Assembly: GCF_000150275.1 (NCBI RefSeq)
Contig: NW_002060970.1
Coordinates: 412,791-476,790, forward strand
Direction of reading: 5' to 3'
Origin: Trichoplax adhaerens
Taxonomy: Eukaryota; Placozoa; Uniplacotomia; Trichoplacea; Trichoplacidae
Length of the DNA: 64,000 bases
Each line of letters opens with the position of its first letter. Position 1 is the stretch's first letter. Below, piece after piece: positions 13,323-26,800 of this stretch. The translations under genes were made by a program, and so were the position numbers. Below the pieces are notes generated by a model. That model saw only the letters and a list, made by a program, of their open reading frames with translations, made no database searches and was not told the origin of the DNA.

Positions 13323-16300
13323 TACTGACAACTTCGATAAGATTGCAGTCTAATTAAATGATGATTTAGTACATTTTAAACAAACATCAGAATGTATGCC
13401 ATGGATACGTCATTGTATGGCCTACAATTCCTGATTATATTTACCACTGCATGACGACTAACTTGGTTGGGCAATAATATTAAAATTAATATTAAAAATT
13501 AATATTTTGCCAATAATTAATGCAAAATTTACGATAGATAATTTATGATGAAATTACGTAGTAAAATTAGTCAATATCAAAATTTAAGAGCTTCCTGAGC
13601 AGTCTTCTATTTTAAGTCATTACAAAATAAAGGTTAATTTTTACTGGAGAGTCAAATCCATCCCCCTGAAAGTCTCTTCTTAAGCCATTATTCCAACAAA
13701 TTTCTGATATTTTTAATGCAATTATAATCTGTTTCAAAATCGGCTATTGTATTGCGCTGGTAATTTTCCAAGTTAGAATTATTTATGAAAATATTCAATC
13801 GCAGCATTCAAGAGTAAGAGTCGGTTCGACAATAACTTAATATGTGTAAAAGTTGCTGATTGCTGCAAAAGATACAAAGCTTCTCTAAAAATTGATAGAT
13901 ATTATTCATGAGTTTATGAATTCGGTAGCTCGTAGAGGTATTATTTAATAGTGCGAATTTTTGAAACGTCATAAATTAAATAATATTTCTTTCCAAAATA
14001 TATTTATTAGATTCAATAATGTCGTATATAAAAAGGAGGAGCACTGATAAAGTAAAGCGGAATATCCGTACAGAAACCAGATAGTAGTAAATATTGAAAC
14101 TATTATAATTGCTTTCTGCCGTTATTTTAAGTCATTAACTAGCACGACCGTGGAAGATTTATACTTCAAATTGTTGAAATATTTTCTTTTTTGTGATATT
14201 CTTGCCAATGTAATTAAATTATTTACCTCGTAAGTAATTTATGACTATTTTATTTACCTATTAATCCTTTCCAGCTTCATAATATTATTGTTTATTTTCG
14301 TTTAAGGCGCTATATACTGAAAGTAGTACATTAACCAATATGAATTAGCGACAATAGAGTAAATTTGAGACCTTTAAGGAACTAACGTATAATAGAATAA
14401 CTTAAATTCTAGATTAAATATTAATCATTCCCTACGCTATATAATGTATTCATGTCAGCATATGCATGCTTAAACTAAACTATAAAGTTGTTGGTGGTAT
14501 TTGCTTTCCCAGGAAATTATGGTCGTAATGAACAGCTTGTCATTCAAATTATTTATTTAGAAGCGGTTTTACATAAAATAGCAGGTGCATGTATATCTTA
14601 CTTCGTTGGTTATTAAACTATGTTAGGCTGGAGTTATACTTACGAAGGTATATAGTGAAATTGCAGTAAATTATCCAATGTGATTTTTCAAATTAGATTT
14701 CATTTAATTTAAGAATGATATATATGTACTTGAGTTTTATAATAATGAGTCTTAAATTTTAATTGGAATAGTGCTTTTTGTTCTGTTTTCAATTTCGGAG
14801 ATATTTATAAATCAGAATTCATATTAAAAACTTTGATGAAAATTGTGTTATATTAGATTGAATATAACAGAATTTGCATATTTATTACTCTCATCTATTT
14901 TGTGACAATTAAGTCTTTCTCACCTCAAACAGCAAGATGCTTTTCGACGATTATATGGAATGATACTCATAAGTCTAGAACCGTATTAGTTTAAATGCTA
15001 TGAATTTAGATCTATTTTTGACCATAGATTAATATTAATTGAATTTTCTTACTTACAGTATCTATTTTTCTGTTTGATCCTCAAGCACATAAAATTTCAC
15101 ATTGCTTTACAATTGTTTTTTAAGTTTCTATGGAGGATTTATAAAACCTTTTATCAGTGATGTAATATTCTGTAAAGAAAGTAACTCTTAAATAGGCGTC
15201 TAAGCCTAAAGTTTCAATTCTGAGGAGTTGTGGTGGAATTTTTAATGTTTTCTAATTATTATCCTTTAGTTTAATAACATTCAATTATTATGCACAAGCA
15301 TCCATTTTAGTTTTCAAAAGATTTTTATTTTTGGAGCATGCATGGTACTTTGATTTTCTACTTAGTTGGTCAGTTACCGCAATATAACTCTCGTTCAAAA
15401 CACCATTCTAGGTATTGAAAAATATATTAATTACTTCTCTAATTCAAGTTTCTACATAATTTTTCAAGAAATTTGATCACTGAGAATTTTAATTCTATAG
15501 TAATGCGTAGATTAAAATGAATCTTTCCTAGTGCTGACTATACATACGTTGTGTACATTAAAAATTAGTGGATCTACTACTGATAAGTTTTGATGCCTAA
15601 ATTTAAAGAAAGCAAAACTCTTAAATAGTATTAATCATTAGACTTTGTTTAGCAATATAACAAATTGCATTCAAGATATGAATTTTCTAGGAAAAATAAT
15701 AAAAAGGAATGTTTTCATCATTTATTGGTAAACAGGCTTTCATTCGGTGACTCTACTGCTATAATTTAGAACTCGATTTAGCCTTCAGCCTATAACATCT
15801 TTACAGCATTATTACTACCGTTGATTGGATCAGAAAACCATTCAGATATGCATACTTACGCAGCATCTCTATTCAAGTGAATTTCAAGAGAAAGGTGTGA
15901 AAATGACGTGATGTTGACATAAAATCCTGTGGTATTTAGAAAACTTTGTCAATTTTGTAAATAATCAAGATTTGCAAGGTCAGTTCAAGTTTAGCATGTT
16001 TGCTGCATGGGAAAATTTAAAAAATCATCCTATTCAGTGTGGTTATGATGTTGTGATCATATTGACATGAATTTGTTTCAAAGTGTTTACAGAATTCTAA
16101 ATCATGCGTTGTTGATAACGAGTATTATTCAAATGATGAAGTAATCAATTTACAGTGGTTACATGAGTATGTATATATAAGAGCATCCATTCATGAAATT
16201 GAATGTTGACAAATAAGTTCACGACAACAAATTTAGTCCGTAAAATATTATATAAAGGCAGTAATACATCGATGATTTAGAATAAGAACGAAGTGTTTAT

Positions 16301-16351
16301 ATAATTGTTGAGATTCTGATTTTTATTGATATACACTGACTGAAGCAGAAA

Positions 16352-18044
16352 ATGAACTGGATCGTTCTATTCCTAGTTGCCATCCTTTCCGCTAGTGATG
16401 GAGCTATACAGCCGACACATTTCCAGCATCATAATTATAATCAGCTTACATCATTTATGAAACAGCAAGCAGCACGCTGCCCTTCCATTATGCGTTTATA
16501 TGATATCGGTAAGTCTCTTCAAGGTAGAACACTGTGGGTTATGGAAATTTCCGATCATCCGGGCAATCATGAAGCTGGAGAACCAGAAATGAAGTATGTC
16601 GGTAATATGCATGGCAACGAAGTCACCGGTCGCGAAATTCTATTACTATTGATAGAATACTTTTGTAGCAATTATAACATCGATTCTCGTGTTACACGGC
16701 TAATCAATTCGGTTCGAATGCATATAATGCCGACCATGAATCCTGATGGATGGGAAAAAGCAGTAGAAGGCGATTGGTCTGGTACTACAGGCCGTTATAA
16801 TTCACGTGGGGTAGATTTAAATCGTGATTTTCCTACACTACATGATATAGTTATTCGTCAAGGCCGCTACTATTTTGATTATAAAGCAAGACAGCAGGAA
16901 ACAACCTTAGTTATGAATTGGATGAATGCTTATCCATTTGTTCTATCAGCAAATTTCCATGGTGGTGCATTGGTAGCTAGCTATCCCTTAGATGACACGT
17001 TGTCTGGCCAAAGTGTCTATAGTACAACCCCTGATGATGATGTTTTTCGATCATTAGCTAAAACTTACTCCTATGCTCATCCTACTATGTGGAAAGGGCA
17101 AAGTTGTTCTCGTAATTCTCGTAGTCACCAGAATAAAAGTTTCTCTAACGGAATTACCAATGGAGCTGCATGGTATGCCATATCCGGTAAGATAGATTGC
17201 TTCAACAGAATTCATAAAATGGATCTGCATCGCATAATCAATTTTAATATCATGTATTAATTAATGCTTAAAATATTACTTTCTTACTTACTATCATCTG
17301 TCTAGGTGGTATGCAAGATGTAAATTATTTAACTACCAATTGCTTTGAAATTACCATCGAAACGGGTTGTCAAAAGTATCCTTATGGAACAAGTCTACAA
17401 AAAGAATGGTTGAATCATAAAAATGCCTTATTAAAGTATATCGAGCAAATACATCGTGGCATCAAAGGTTTTATACTTAATTCAAGTAATCAAGGAATTT
17501 ATGGAGCTTCTCTCGTAATCCAGGTTAGTTAAGATAATCTGTATCCAAGTTTGAACTAGAGAGAAATTCGATAGCGCATAACTTTAATTTCCAAATATTG
17601 CGCATAAAGTGGTACAGTAATCCTCCTAACTCCTTAAAATTGTTAAACTGATAAATTATTTAAATATTGAAAAATGTCGTGCACTTTTCTTGTCTTACAT
17701 AAAAATCCTATGCATTAGCTTTAATTTATAAATTATACCAAGAAATAAGAATAAAATTTCAAATATTTCATGCCTGTATAAGATGCTTTATAGAATTAGG
17801 AAAATTTAATTCGGAGTCATCTTAGGCTCATTTTTCTATTTCTTGTGTCTAATAGGGTAGAAATAAAATCATTTATGCTACAGAGTATGGTGACTATTGG
17901 AGACTATTGCTTCCAGGAACATATAAGGCTACAGTATCCTATCCTGGTTATATTAGTGTCACTAAAACGGTGACAGTTACCTCCGGAGCTACCAAGCAAG
18001 TTAATTTTACTCTCTCTCGTCAAGTTTACCCTACAGGTCAATAA
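16352..18044 (+). CDS. Secreted metallocarboxypeptidase, M14B (CPE/CPN/CPD-like)
   Basis: Three exons, 16352-17186, 17306-17523 and 17856-18044, with GT/AG introns and consistent phases, encode 413 residues. Residues 1-18 are a signal peptide. The peptidase domain shows the zinc motif HGNE (H87, E90), the third zinc ligand H203 in ANFHGG, the substrate-binding pair N157-R158 in DLNRDF, SYPLDDT, and the family signature SGGMQDVNY followed by CFEITIE, where E297 is the expected catalytic glutamate. After HRGIKGF a transthyretin-like beta domain (about 330-410) ends the protein. No C-terminal membrane anchor is visible, so secretion is likely. The family removes C-terminal Arg or Lys from peptides. 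All key residues are present, so activity is expected. The start was chosen as the first ATG preceding the signal peptide. The first AATAAA downstream is at 18321. Which of CPE, CPN, CPM or CPZ is the closest relative cannot be decided by eye. Confidence 0.95.
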
Positions 18045-19348
18045 TTTTAGCATCTAGTGAGTAATCCTATCGAAAATATTAAGAAATAGATGTACTAGAT
18101 ATTATGATCCACGCATTTGTAGTTTGATTTATTCGCCGGAAATTAAATATTGCTAATAAGTATTCTATAACCGTATAGTTCCAATGTAGTAGATGTAATT
18201 ACCTCATCTGCTAGAGAATTTGAGAAAATTTTAGATGAGATTTAAGATAAAAGGGGCTTTCGAACCACTTAGAACTATATAATGATAGAGTAATGCTAGC
18301 AGATATCGCACGTTTTGATTAATAAATGAATTTCAAGAGTCAAATTTACTCTAATTCACAAAAGAAGCTTCTAAATTTTTCGCAGATGTCTTTTGATTCA
18401 TAGTTGTCATATTCTTGCTTAATAAATGTAATGATTAATATTAAATTTTTCGATGGCCGTTTCATTTCTGAAGAAATTATTATAAGTGCTTAAGCCTTAG
18501 CGCAATAAATTTTGGAGTCATTAAATTGGGTATTTAAGTTCTATACACTGTTATCGTTCGCTTTACGGCCTCCATATGTAAGACAAAAATTTTTGTTTAA
18601 TTTACTGTAACTACGGTTACTTTACAGTAAGCATCTGTAGAGAACAGATTAAGATAATTCTATCTGAATTCAATAATATATGAGCTAAGATTTATCTATT
18701 TTTAATCTGCTTTAGCTATTCGCATTTCTTTATTTTGATAGTGGTCTAGTTTACCCCGGGTTTGCAGTATCTCAACGATGCGATCTTCTGTACGAATGAC
18801 TAAGTTAACAGATAATACTTATGGTGCTTATTGCAGTTAAAGAACATATTGCTCTCATTTAGATTAGTCTTGTCGACTAAAGCAAGTTTTATGATATGTT
18901 AAAAACGTAGCATGTGATAATTAAATGACAATGACTATTTATGTAAAGCCTGTAGCTTACTTAAAAACGTAATAAAATTCATTTAAATGGGGATAATCCA
19001 AATTGATATGCTAGCTATATTTGTAAACTGCTGTCTCTGTTCAAAATTTAATTTACTTCAACAGTAATAATTAATTAACTACCCAAATTGAGCCGTAGTG
19101 CATATTAACTTTTATTATTGCATGCTATTCGGAAATTACAATATTGGCTAGAACGGTAGGCTAGTATAGGTCTATCTTACTTCATCATTAATAATTAATA
19201 TATAATTATCTATATAAATTTAGCTGTCCTGCATATTAGCCACTTTTGTTGCAAGCTATTCAGCATTTAAAAATCTTGGCTAGGAGAATTGGTGAACATA
19301 GTTACCCTCTTGGCTTATTTATACAAATGTAGGAAAACTAGATTATGT
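18045..19348. other. Intergenic; 3' flank of carboxypeptidase gene and a two-copy tandem repeat
   Basis: No coding region was seen. A candidate polyadenylation signal AATAAA for the carboxypeptidase is at 18321. The right end holds the 132-bp repeat listed separately, abutting an LTR element. Confidence 0.6.
19065..19305. repeat. Two-copy imperfect tandem repeat, period about 132 bp
   Basis: Both copies contain 'gcatatta', then 'ttgca.gctattc', then 'tt.ggctag' in the same order and spacing (about 19100 and 19231), preceded by related AT-rich sequence. Confidence 0.6.
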
Positions 19349-19750
19349 TGAGACCTCGGGTTAATAATATAGTAGATTAGCGGTGTTAGATACACCCTAT
19401 TTTGTGTTATGGGTATCACAAACAAAAGTGAGGGATGACAATCATCCCTAACTAGGAGCCCTGCACTTGCAGGAGCCATATTGAACGCTAAGTAGAGTAA
19501 GGAATAGTACAGGGAAGATTAAGTAGGATTTTACTTAAATTGACTGAAACGGGAATTTAATCAACATGTTTGTTAATAATCCTTTCTATGAATGTATAAA
19601 AGGCCAACTCCTTTGAAGGGAAGATAGGTTAGTAGCCTTGAGCTAGCTGTGTATGTAGTTGTGTTATCTTAAGTTCTACTACTGTAATATTCAGCAATTA
19701 CATTTGAGGTAATAAACTATTTTTAACCGCTACTTTGAGGGCTTACTTCA
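19349..19750 (+). mobile_element. Solo LTR-like element with 6-bp target-site duplication
   Basis: Begins TGAGACC and ends TACTTCA. The hexamer ttatgt immediately precedes it (19343-19348) and follows it (19751-19756). Inside are a TATA box TATAAAAG at 19595 and AATAAA at 19711, in the order U3-TATA-polyA-U5 expected of a plus-oriented LTR. Length 402 bp. No second LTR or internal gene was seen nearby. Confidence 0.75.
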
Positions 19751-19756
19751 TTATGT

Positions 19757-20473
19757 GACTGGAAAACTGTAGGGCTGAAATTAGTACTTATTACTACAGA
19801 ATACTGTCAAGCATAAGACATTAAGATTGCATAAATCGAATTCTATCTATGCTTGGGTAAAAGCTCGAGTCACTTTTCCATTTCTAAATGTGGCATGCTT
19901 AAGCTCGAATTCGAAATTAATGATCAAAATTTTCGACTGCAATCAAGACAGTACTTATAAATAAGCCAGCGGGAGAATGATTTTTTAACAGTTATCACGG
20001 CTCTTTATTTCCGTAATCTTAGCAAAACTCTAGCGATAGTTTAAAGAATTACTTGCAAGGAAAATTTTTTTCCATTGAGTATTTGTAGAATAGCAGTAGT
20101 TATTTAATGCTGATTAGAGCATTCCCGTTTTACGCCTGTTTAATATCGATAAAACTCGTAGAATTCTTGCATTGCGTCAATGAATATCGAAAGAAATTTA
20201 AATTCTGAAATAAATTTTGAAAGTTGATTAATTGCAATTGCTTGTCAAAAAGATCGTGAGGACAGAATTTGCACTTTGGATGCGTTAGTATGCAATAATC
20301 TTATAATAATTCATTAGCCTATGAGTACAAATTTGAAGAAAAAATTGAGATACTTGGTAAAGAATTTGCTGATATTGAAAACGGAAAAGATGTTACGCTG
20401 AATTTTAAGGAAAAGGAAACCATTATATAAAATTAAAGAGCAGAAATTACTTTGGAACCTGATAGAATCATCA
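19757..20473. other. Intergenic, nothing recognised
   Basis: About 0.7 kb of AT-rich sequence downstream of the convergent membrane-protein gene. No motif or repeat could be supported. Confidence 0.5.
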
Positions 20474-21758
20474 TTATATCATTCTAAATATTCTATCAAT
20501 GATTGAAATAAAAAAATTGATAATTGGATTAGAGCTATGGGTAATCTTAGAATATCGCGATCGAGGCGATAAGCATGATCTTAATTGAACGCCTAGTGAT
20601 TGAAATGATTTATCTACAGCTAGTGTTAATTCAGGATCCAACTGATTTTGTTTCTGGTAGTAAGTTTGTTGTTTTTTGATCAGTTCAATAAGCTCTTTCA
20701 ATTGATTGTCACTACCAGCAAAAATGTCTTCATTAGCCCACAGGAGGAAGTTATACATTTTTAATTTTCTCAAAGCCTCATTTTCACGTTTTGCAGCTTT
20801 TCGCTTTCCAGAACTTTTAGCTTTTTTTATACTGATTTCACGGCGTATAGTTTGCATACGACGTAGCAATATTTTTAATTCTGTTGATACGGGTGGTTGG
20901 TTATCGCTATTAGCTTGCTGATTCGATTCATCAAGGGAAGGACTGCACTTGATAAAGGTTGCATTGACTATTTCATTTAGTTTCTGTGGATAATTTTCAG
21001 CCAAGGTATAAAAATCTCCCTTGTATTCTTCTTGAAATTGTTCTGACAGTGCCAAATGCAATTGCTGTTCAACGCATTGTAGATAGGGAGATGTAGAATA
21101 AGGTGGTAAGGGTAGCCGATCCTACAAGATTATGAAATGAAAATGTTCAAGTTTTAGTGGTTAGTCTTATTGAATGACTTAAACTGATCAAGATGAGCTA
21201 TTATTGATTGACACCGTAAATTTTTCTCATATACTGTAAGTCATCACCATAATTTTAAATAATGATGCACAAATTGCAAAATTTTATCTATTTTCCTATT
21301 GAATAGCTCTGTTTATTATACTAGCTTATGTCTGATCATAAACTAGTTTTAGTAATGTTATAAGATGGTTTTCGTCAAGTAAATGAGACTATTTTCTATC
21401 TAATCCTGAATTACGCAACATCCTCGAAGACAGACCATGATGGCAGCTATTCGTGAAAATAATCAATTAAAATTAGCTTATCTGGAGCTTATTTAATCTT
21501 AAATTTTAGGACTAAATGGCTATTTCTTTAAAAATATAGTACAAATTAGCAACTTTAGAAGCTGGAGGATGCATCATGACATTTTATACAAGATTAAAAT
21601 AGACAAAATTTAAATTTCGAGTGTTATCTAACCTTCGCTGCAGAAGAATTGAATACTGAAATAAAGAAAGCCAAAAGAATAACAGGAACCAGTAAGAGAA
21701 CAGCTTTGAATAAATTGCTGCTATCAGAAAAGAACGGCTTCGGACTTTCTTCAGTCAT
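20474..21758 (-). CDS. Unrecognised single-pass (signal-anchor) membrane protein
   Basis: Two exons: 21633-21758 (ATG at 21758, donor AAG|GTTAGA) and 20474-21121 (acceptor TTGTAG|GAT). They join in phase to a 257-residue protein. Residues 19-37 form one strongly hydrophobic segment (FKAVLLLVPVILLAFFISV) close to the N terminus, with acidic and basic residues before it. This suggests a type II signal anchor or an uncleaved signal. The remainder is hydrophilic: a proline-rich stretch (DRLPLPPYSTSPYLQC), a helix-prone segment, a strongly basic patch (KKAKSSGKRKAAKRE, 141-155), a second helical segment and a hydrophobic tail (INFFISIIDRIF). One N-glycosylation sequon occurs at 94-96. I do not recognise the family. 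That both exons are real is supported by the in-phase splice and the coherent membrane topology. The long second exon alone lacks an ATG at its left end. Confidence 0.8.
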
Positions 21759-21962
21759 ACTTGCTAATTAGTCTATGCTAGAGTATTACCAAAATTAAAA
21801 GAGAAATTTAGTTAATGCATATCAAGTCAAACATACCGAAGTTGCAACTCTTATTCTAGAAGCAAACATATGATAGAGATTCCAGCTTATTTTCTATGGC
21901 ATATCAACTACAGATCGCTTTTTACTCTATCTACTTGATAGGACAATGTTCAATTAACGTAT

Positions 21963-22415
21963 TGTAGTAGTTTCAGCTAATTACAGCAGTAATTGAAGTA
22001 CGGTAGCATTAAGAAGTAGAATAGTGTATACTATACTTATAATGCAATTTTATGATTGTTGATGACGAAGCGGTGCACCTATACCAATCGTACTATGTGT
22101 ATGTAAGGCCGCTCTAGTCGACTTATAAAATTATGTTTTTATGTAATGTCTTGATATAACTGTTAGATAAAATGGAATTGTTATCGTGGAGATGAAGTCG
22201 TTTATGCGGTTTATCTTAGCCGCTTACGACTGTTACTTCGAGGGAAGAAACGTGGATTCTTTTTTTGTCAAGCCTTCTATTAATAAGCAATACTTTTAAA
22301 ATTAAACACGGTGTTTGCCTGATCTTGTATCACGGTATAGATTAGCTCAATTTTAACAATTCAGTTTAGATTAGATAATTGCAAACTTAAAGGGCTGCAA
22401 AATCCACGCACTACA
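21963..22415 (+). mobile_element. LTR-like element, family C
   Basis: Ends are perfect 6-bp inverted repeats TGTAGT...ACTACA. Flanking pentamers cgtat and ggtat differ at one base, a plausible aged target-site duplication. About 400 bp is clearly similar to 32460-32870, and its left part to the reverse strand of the element at 28682-29553. Orientation is nominal. Confidence 0.65.
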
Positions 22416-23186
22416 GGTATATACTGGATTTGAAAGGTAAGAAATGTAAAAATTAATCTTAAAGCATATATAATTTTAAGCCTATCTATAATGAATCACG
22501 TAGATGGTGAAATAATTAATTAAATAGTTGTATTAACTAATAAATAGTATCACTGTGGAATACTGAAATTCAAATCGTCTAAAAATTTGAAAATGATCAT
22601 CTTACAGGCACTAGCCCATGTCGGTCGAGATAGGAGAATCAAAAGCTACGCATGATTTTTATATATATGTCATATATATATATATAGAACTACTGTTTCA
22701 TCATATTGTGAAACTGCCGTTAGGAAGCAATTGCAATAATTACAAAGACATCTTCCAGCTCTTATAATCATCTTATAGCAAGGAATTTGATTTAGACGGA
22801 AATCTAGAACGAGGTAATAATGTACATTGCAGGCAATGCATGAAAAGATGCTTGGCTATGGACTTTTTTAATATACATTTGTTTTAATGTGGACTATTTT
22901 AATAATGCCGGAGTTACGATACAGAATCCATGTAATCATTGTGTAAAAAAGAATAAATTTTGATATTGATGGGCGTCAGAATGAAATCAGAAAGGATTGG
23001 TTGCTCTGGATAATCAAACTGTAGCTCTAATTCATTATAGAATTGATTCAATAGCAAATTTGATGATTATGCATGAGTAAAGTTGATTGCATTCATAATC
23101 ATAGGGCAAATTATTTGATTTAAATAACTGAAACCGAGCTACATACTTCATATCGTTACTTTAGTAAACTTTCTTCCATTGCCGGT
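22416..23186. other. Intergenic between two LTR-like elements
   Basis: No gene seen. It contains an interrupted AT microsatellite near 22660-22686. Confidence 0.5.
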
Positions 23187-23817
23187 TGTTACAGTGTTAA
23201 ATACTGTATTACAGTAGAAATATCTATGTTAGGATAATTCTGTTAGACTATCCTTATTTAGTTAACTTCTAATTTGGGTATACTGTGTTTTAATATAGCA
23301 CTGACTTTTTATGACAGTGACACTTATACACATACTGAAATTAATAGTTATAATAGGGAATGCAAATCATCTACTTACAATTCGAATCATTGTGATTGTA
23401 ATTTACTTATGGTAGACTGTAAATTATCATGGAAATGTTCCGTGATAGGACATATCGTAATCTGACTATTCTGTATTAGTCATTACATGTCTATATTCGT
23501 AAATACTGTTGTCTGCATTAAGGGAGCAGTAGCTAAAATTAATATCTAATTCAGTAAATGATTCCAATGTTAATTGTATTAACTATGACTCATGAACTAT
23601 TGAGGAGTAGTATATAAATACAGTATATCGTGAAATAAAGAGAATTTCTCCAACTTAGTGTTTAACGTAAAATACGAGGCGTTCAAGTCTTTGTGTAATC
23701 TGCTAGTAGAGCAAAAGTGTTCGTGATAGTGCAGATATCGTTCCTTGATACGTGGTTCAAGGAATTGACTTATTGATCGTATATTGCGTTATCTTGTTGC
23801 AAAGCTGTTTTGTGACA
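23187..23817 (+). mobile_element. Solo LTR, family B, copy 1
   Basis: Starts TGTTACAGTG and ends TTTTGTGACA. The pentamer ccggt is duplicated exactly on both sides (23182-23186 and 23818-23822). TATA box TATATAAATA at 23611 and AATAAA at about 23633 give plus orientation. It is closely similar along its whole 631 bp to 36132-36761 and over most of its length to 58455-59025. No internal retrotransposon genes adjoin it. Confidence 0.88.
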
Positions 23818-23822
23818 CCGGT

Positions 23823-26800
23823 ATAGGATACCTTGGCCTTATTTAGGGTTTACATCATCAGCAATAGAAATTATTTTTAAAATAACGAAGAATGCCCTTT
23901 CTTTTATTGGATAGGGTCTCTAGATTGTTAGTTTTTTAGATTGTTGTGCCTGAGAAAAACAGTATTAGAGAAATATGTATAATTAGAGATTGTCAGTTAT
24001 AGAAGTTGCTCTTTAAAATGATGAAACGATGTCTTTTACTTTTGTTGCATGCGGTCTTTTTAGATTGTGTTACCAGAGTAAATCAGTACTAAGTAACAAC
24101 AATTGAAGATTGCTAACGGAATTGCCGGAATAGATTTACTGTTATGATTCAAAATAGTGCTGAGAAAAATCATGTTGGCCTAATGCGGCGTGAAACTGTC
24201 ATTAAATTTGTGATAATCATCCATAGTAATTATGAAAATAATTTGCAATCGTTTTCTAGACGGCCCAAATAGCCATTACTAGATTTTCAACTACTAATAT
24301 TCGCGATCGATTTCACGTTAATTTTCCAAAATTTACTGTAGCTAGTAGAATGGCCATTCCACTAGTATAGTCTCTTTCACAATTTAATTTTGCACTATGC
24401 TGGTATCTAACAACATTTTTAATCATTCTGTTATCTATATCAAGCTCTCATTGCATAGGCTACAAGCTAGTAAAGACTGAAGGAATCACCCTAAATTAAT
24501 TATTAATGACTAAGATTTTTTATTAATTTTAAAATGAAAACTATCTCAAATACTAACATCTATTAATCATCAATAAATAGGAAAAAGATTTGCAGATGTA
24601 TCGAATTTGTGATACACGAGTACATTAAATACATGATTGGTTGCAACAATTTCCCAGCAGAATAGGAAACCTTTCTTAGAAATAAGACTATGAAATTGAA
24701 ATGAAAGATAAAAGTATTCTAAAGTTAGCTAGGCGTTAGAGACATTATCCGACTTATAGGATTAAAAGCAGCGCTAAATAATCGAAATACTTTAACTTCT
24801 TATTGCCCTAAGATTTTATCGATGTTTTGTAGTCCAAGTAATGAGAATTGATAAAAAATTTCTAGCAGTATCAATATACGAAAATATTGTATTCCTGGTT
24901 AGTTTCCCTCATTATTAACGATGTTACTATCAATAAAGATTCGCCGTAATCTTACATTTGGGAACTAATTTTAAGAAAGACATGTTATCTTGAAATTTTA
25001 CGCCAACGATAAATTTTTGACACTTTAATTGAAAGCCATTATAGCTTTCTATAAGCTTGATATCATTTTAAATGGCAGAAACTGTCATCAGGGAAAGTGA
25101 TTATTTTTAAAACATTGCTTCAAAACTAGGCTATGATAACATGATCTATTGATTCATGTATTTTTCCTATTTTAAAATGAATTATTTCGAGGAAACTATC
25201 TTTATGATATCTTATAGGTAAAATAGTATTGCCTCAACATAGCAAGGTATATGTAAAGAGAATTTGGCTCGTTTGACTATTCGCTCTAAAATAGATCTTC
25301 ACTGCTATCTTAACTTTGCTCGCCAGCACAGATCATCACGTAATAATACGGATTTCTTTTGTAAAAAAAGGTCTATGATCAAGGACATGATCTACAAAAG
25401 TTTGATCATCATGCACGGTGATGATATAATATAGGAAAATTGCTTCTTTCAAAAATCCTTTATGTAATCATACTCCGAAAAGGATGGTTATTCATGTCTA
25501 AAATAAGCAATTATGAATGGCTCGTATCTTCAACCTTAAAATGTTATAGCCATAAATTGTTTTGATAATTCTATACGAACATGATATCGAATTTGGGTGA
25601 TTTTCATTTTATTCAGTTCAGGATAAATCTGACTTCATCAAACTAGGAACATCCACTTTAGATTAATGATATTCTTTCAACTAGTAATGTATTAAAAGTG
25701 TATATAGACTGAATCAGTTTTTCAAATAGGTCAGTTTCGCAAGCTAATTTTGATTTAAAAAATCAATCTATTTTATAGAGTTTTATAATCTCGATTCAAG
25801 GAATAGTAGGATAACATGGTTAGTAAAGTAGATGGAACTCTACATTTTAATGTTACTCTGTAACGTGCTTTCAAGTAGATAGGAATTGGAGGGAGTTTAA
25901 TGCACGACTCTTTCAATAAAAGTTAGGCCTCATAGGACCTGAAAAATAACTGACAGATGAGCTAAGTAAACATTTTAATCAAAGTCATGATGAATAAGAA
26001 ATTTCTATTCTTAAATTGATCAATTTGAACTTGTAAAAAGTAATCTGTCGCGTTATCGATATGATGCGCAGGTTGCTTTAGTTAGCTAAATTAAATTCAA
26101 AAGACAATCCATTTATCAAAATCCTATCATGATAGAACTTTGATTGCATGGACCGGAACAAAAAAAGTTCATCACGTAAGTATATTGGACTAACCTCAAA
26201 GTTAAACAGTGTGGTTGGACGGCCAGTTGCAGAAGTAGATTTACTAATAAGATAATCAAGTTGGAATGAGACTATAAAGAGGCATTATGATGAAGGAGTG
26301 GACAAGACGTTACCATGGAAATAATTGAAGATGTTATTTGCTCACTGTTATGCACGCTAATATTATTGATTTGACTCTCACAAACAAGGTTAGATGTATC
26401 TACAGCACGTTGATGCAATAAATCGAATTAAAATCAATAAGAATTTAGATATCGGATAGTAATTCTATGTCCAATCATCGTGTTATGGGCCTACATTGCA
26501 AATAATAGACCGTCCATCTTTAGTCTTTCATGGATATTTCTCTGTGACAGCACATACGAGTACTTAGATTTAATTTTTTATCGATCTGATGGTAAACCTT
26601 TACTTTTGCGGCGGCGTTGATCAAACGATGTTATTAATTTATTTGTTCCTATCACCATTGATTAAGCGTGTGATTCCGTGTACAAAATGTGGCCTAAGCT
26701 CAGTTTTTCTTCTTATTAGAGCCAATCTTCATATTTAATTTATCTTTAGTGGTAAGATAGATAAGTTTATGATAGTCATGCTAAATTACATCTGGATTAA

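Larger units (their letters stand above)
6960..16351. other. Gene-poor interval; no supported coding region
   Basis: About 9.4 kb. I read both strands for exon-like segments and family motifs and found none I can defend. Contents noted: an 18-bp palindrome of TTCTTATA/TATAAGAA type at 8264-8281, an 8-bp-stem inverted repeat (ATTGGTTC/GAACCAAT) at 11585-11604, a decayed LTR copy near 11692-12010, a telomere-like tract at 13299-13322 and an AT-rich imperfect hairpin near 13470-13512. Promoters of both flanking genes should lie at the ends, since those genes are divergently transcribed. Confidence 0.6.

Noticed and set aside
23274-23465. 63-codon frame shared by family B LTR copies 1 and 2 (also 36219-36410)
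   Set aside because: It begins with TTG in both copies, not ATG, and the third copy near 58500 has a frame-shifting deletion. The similarity is explained by recent common origin of the LTRs.
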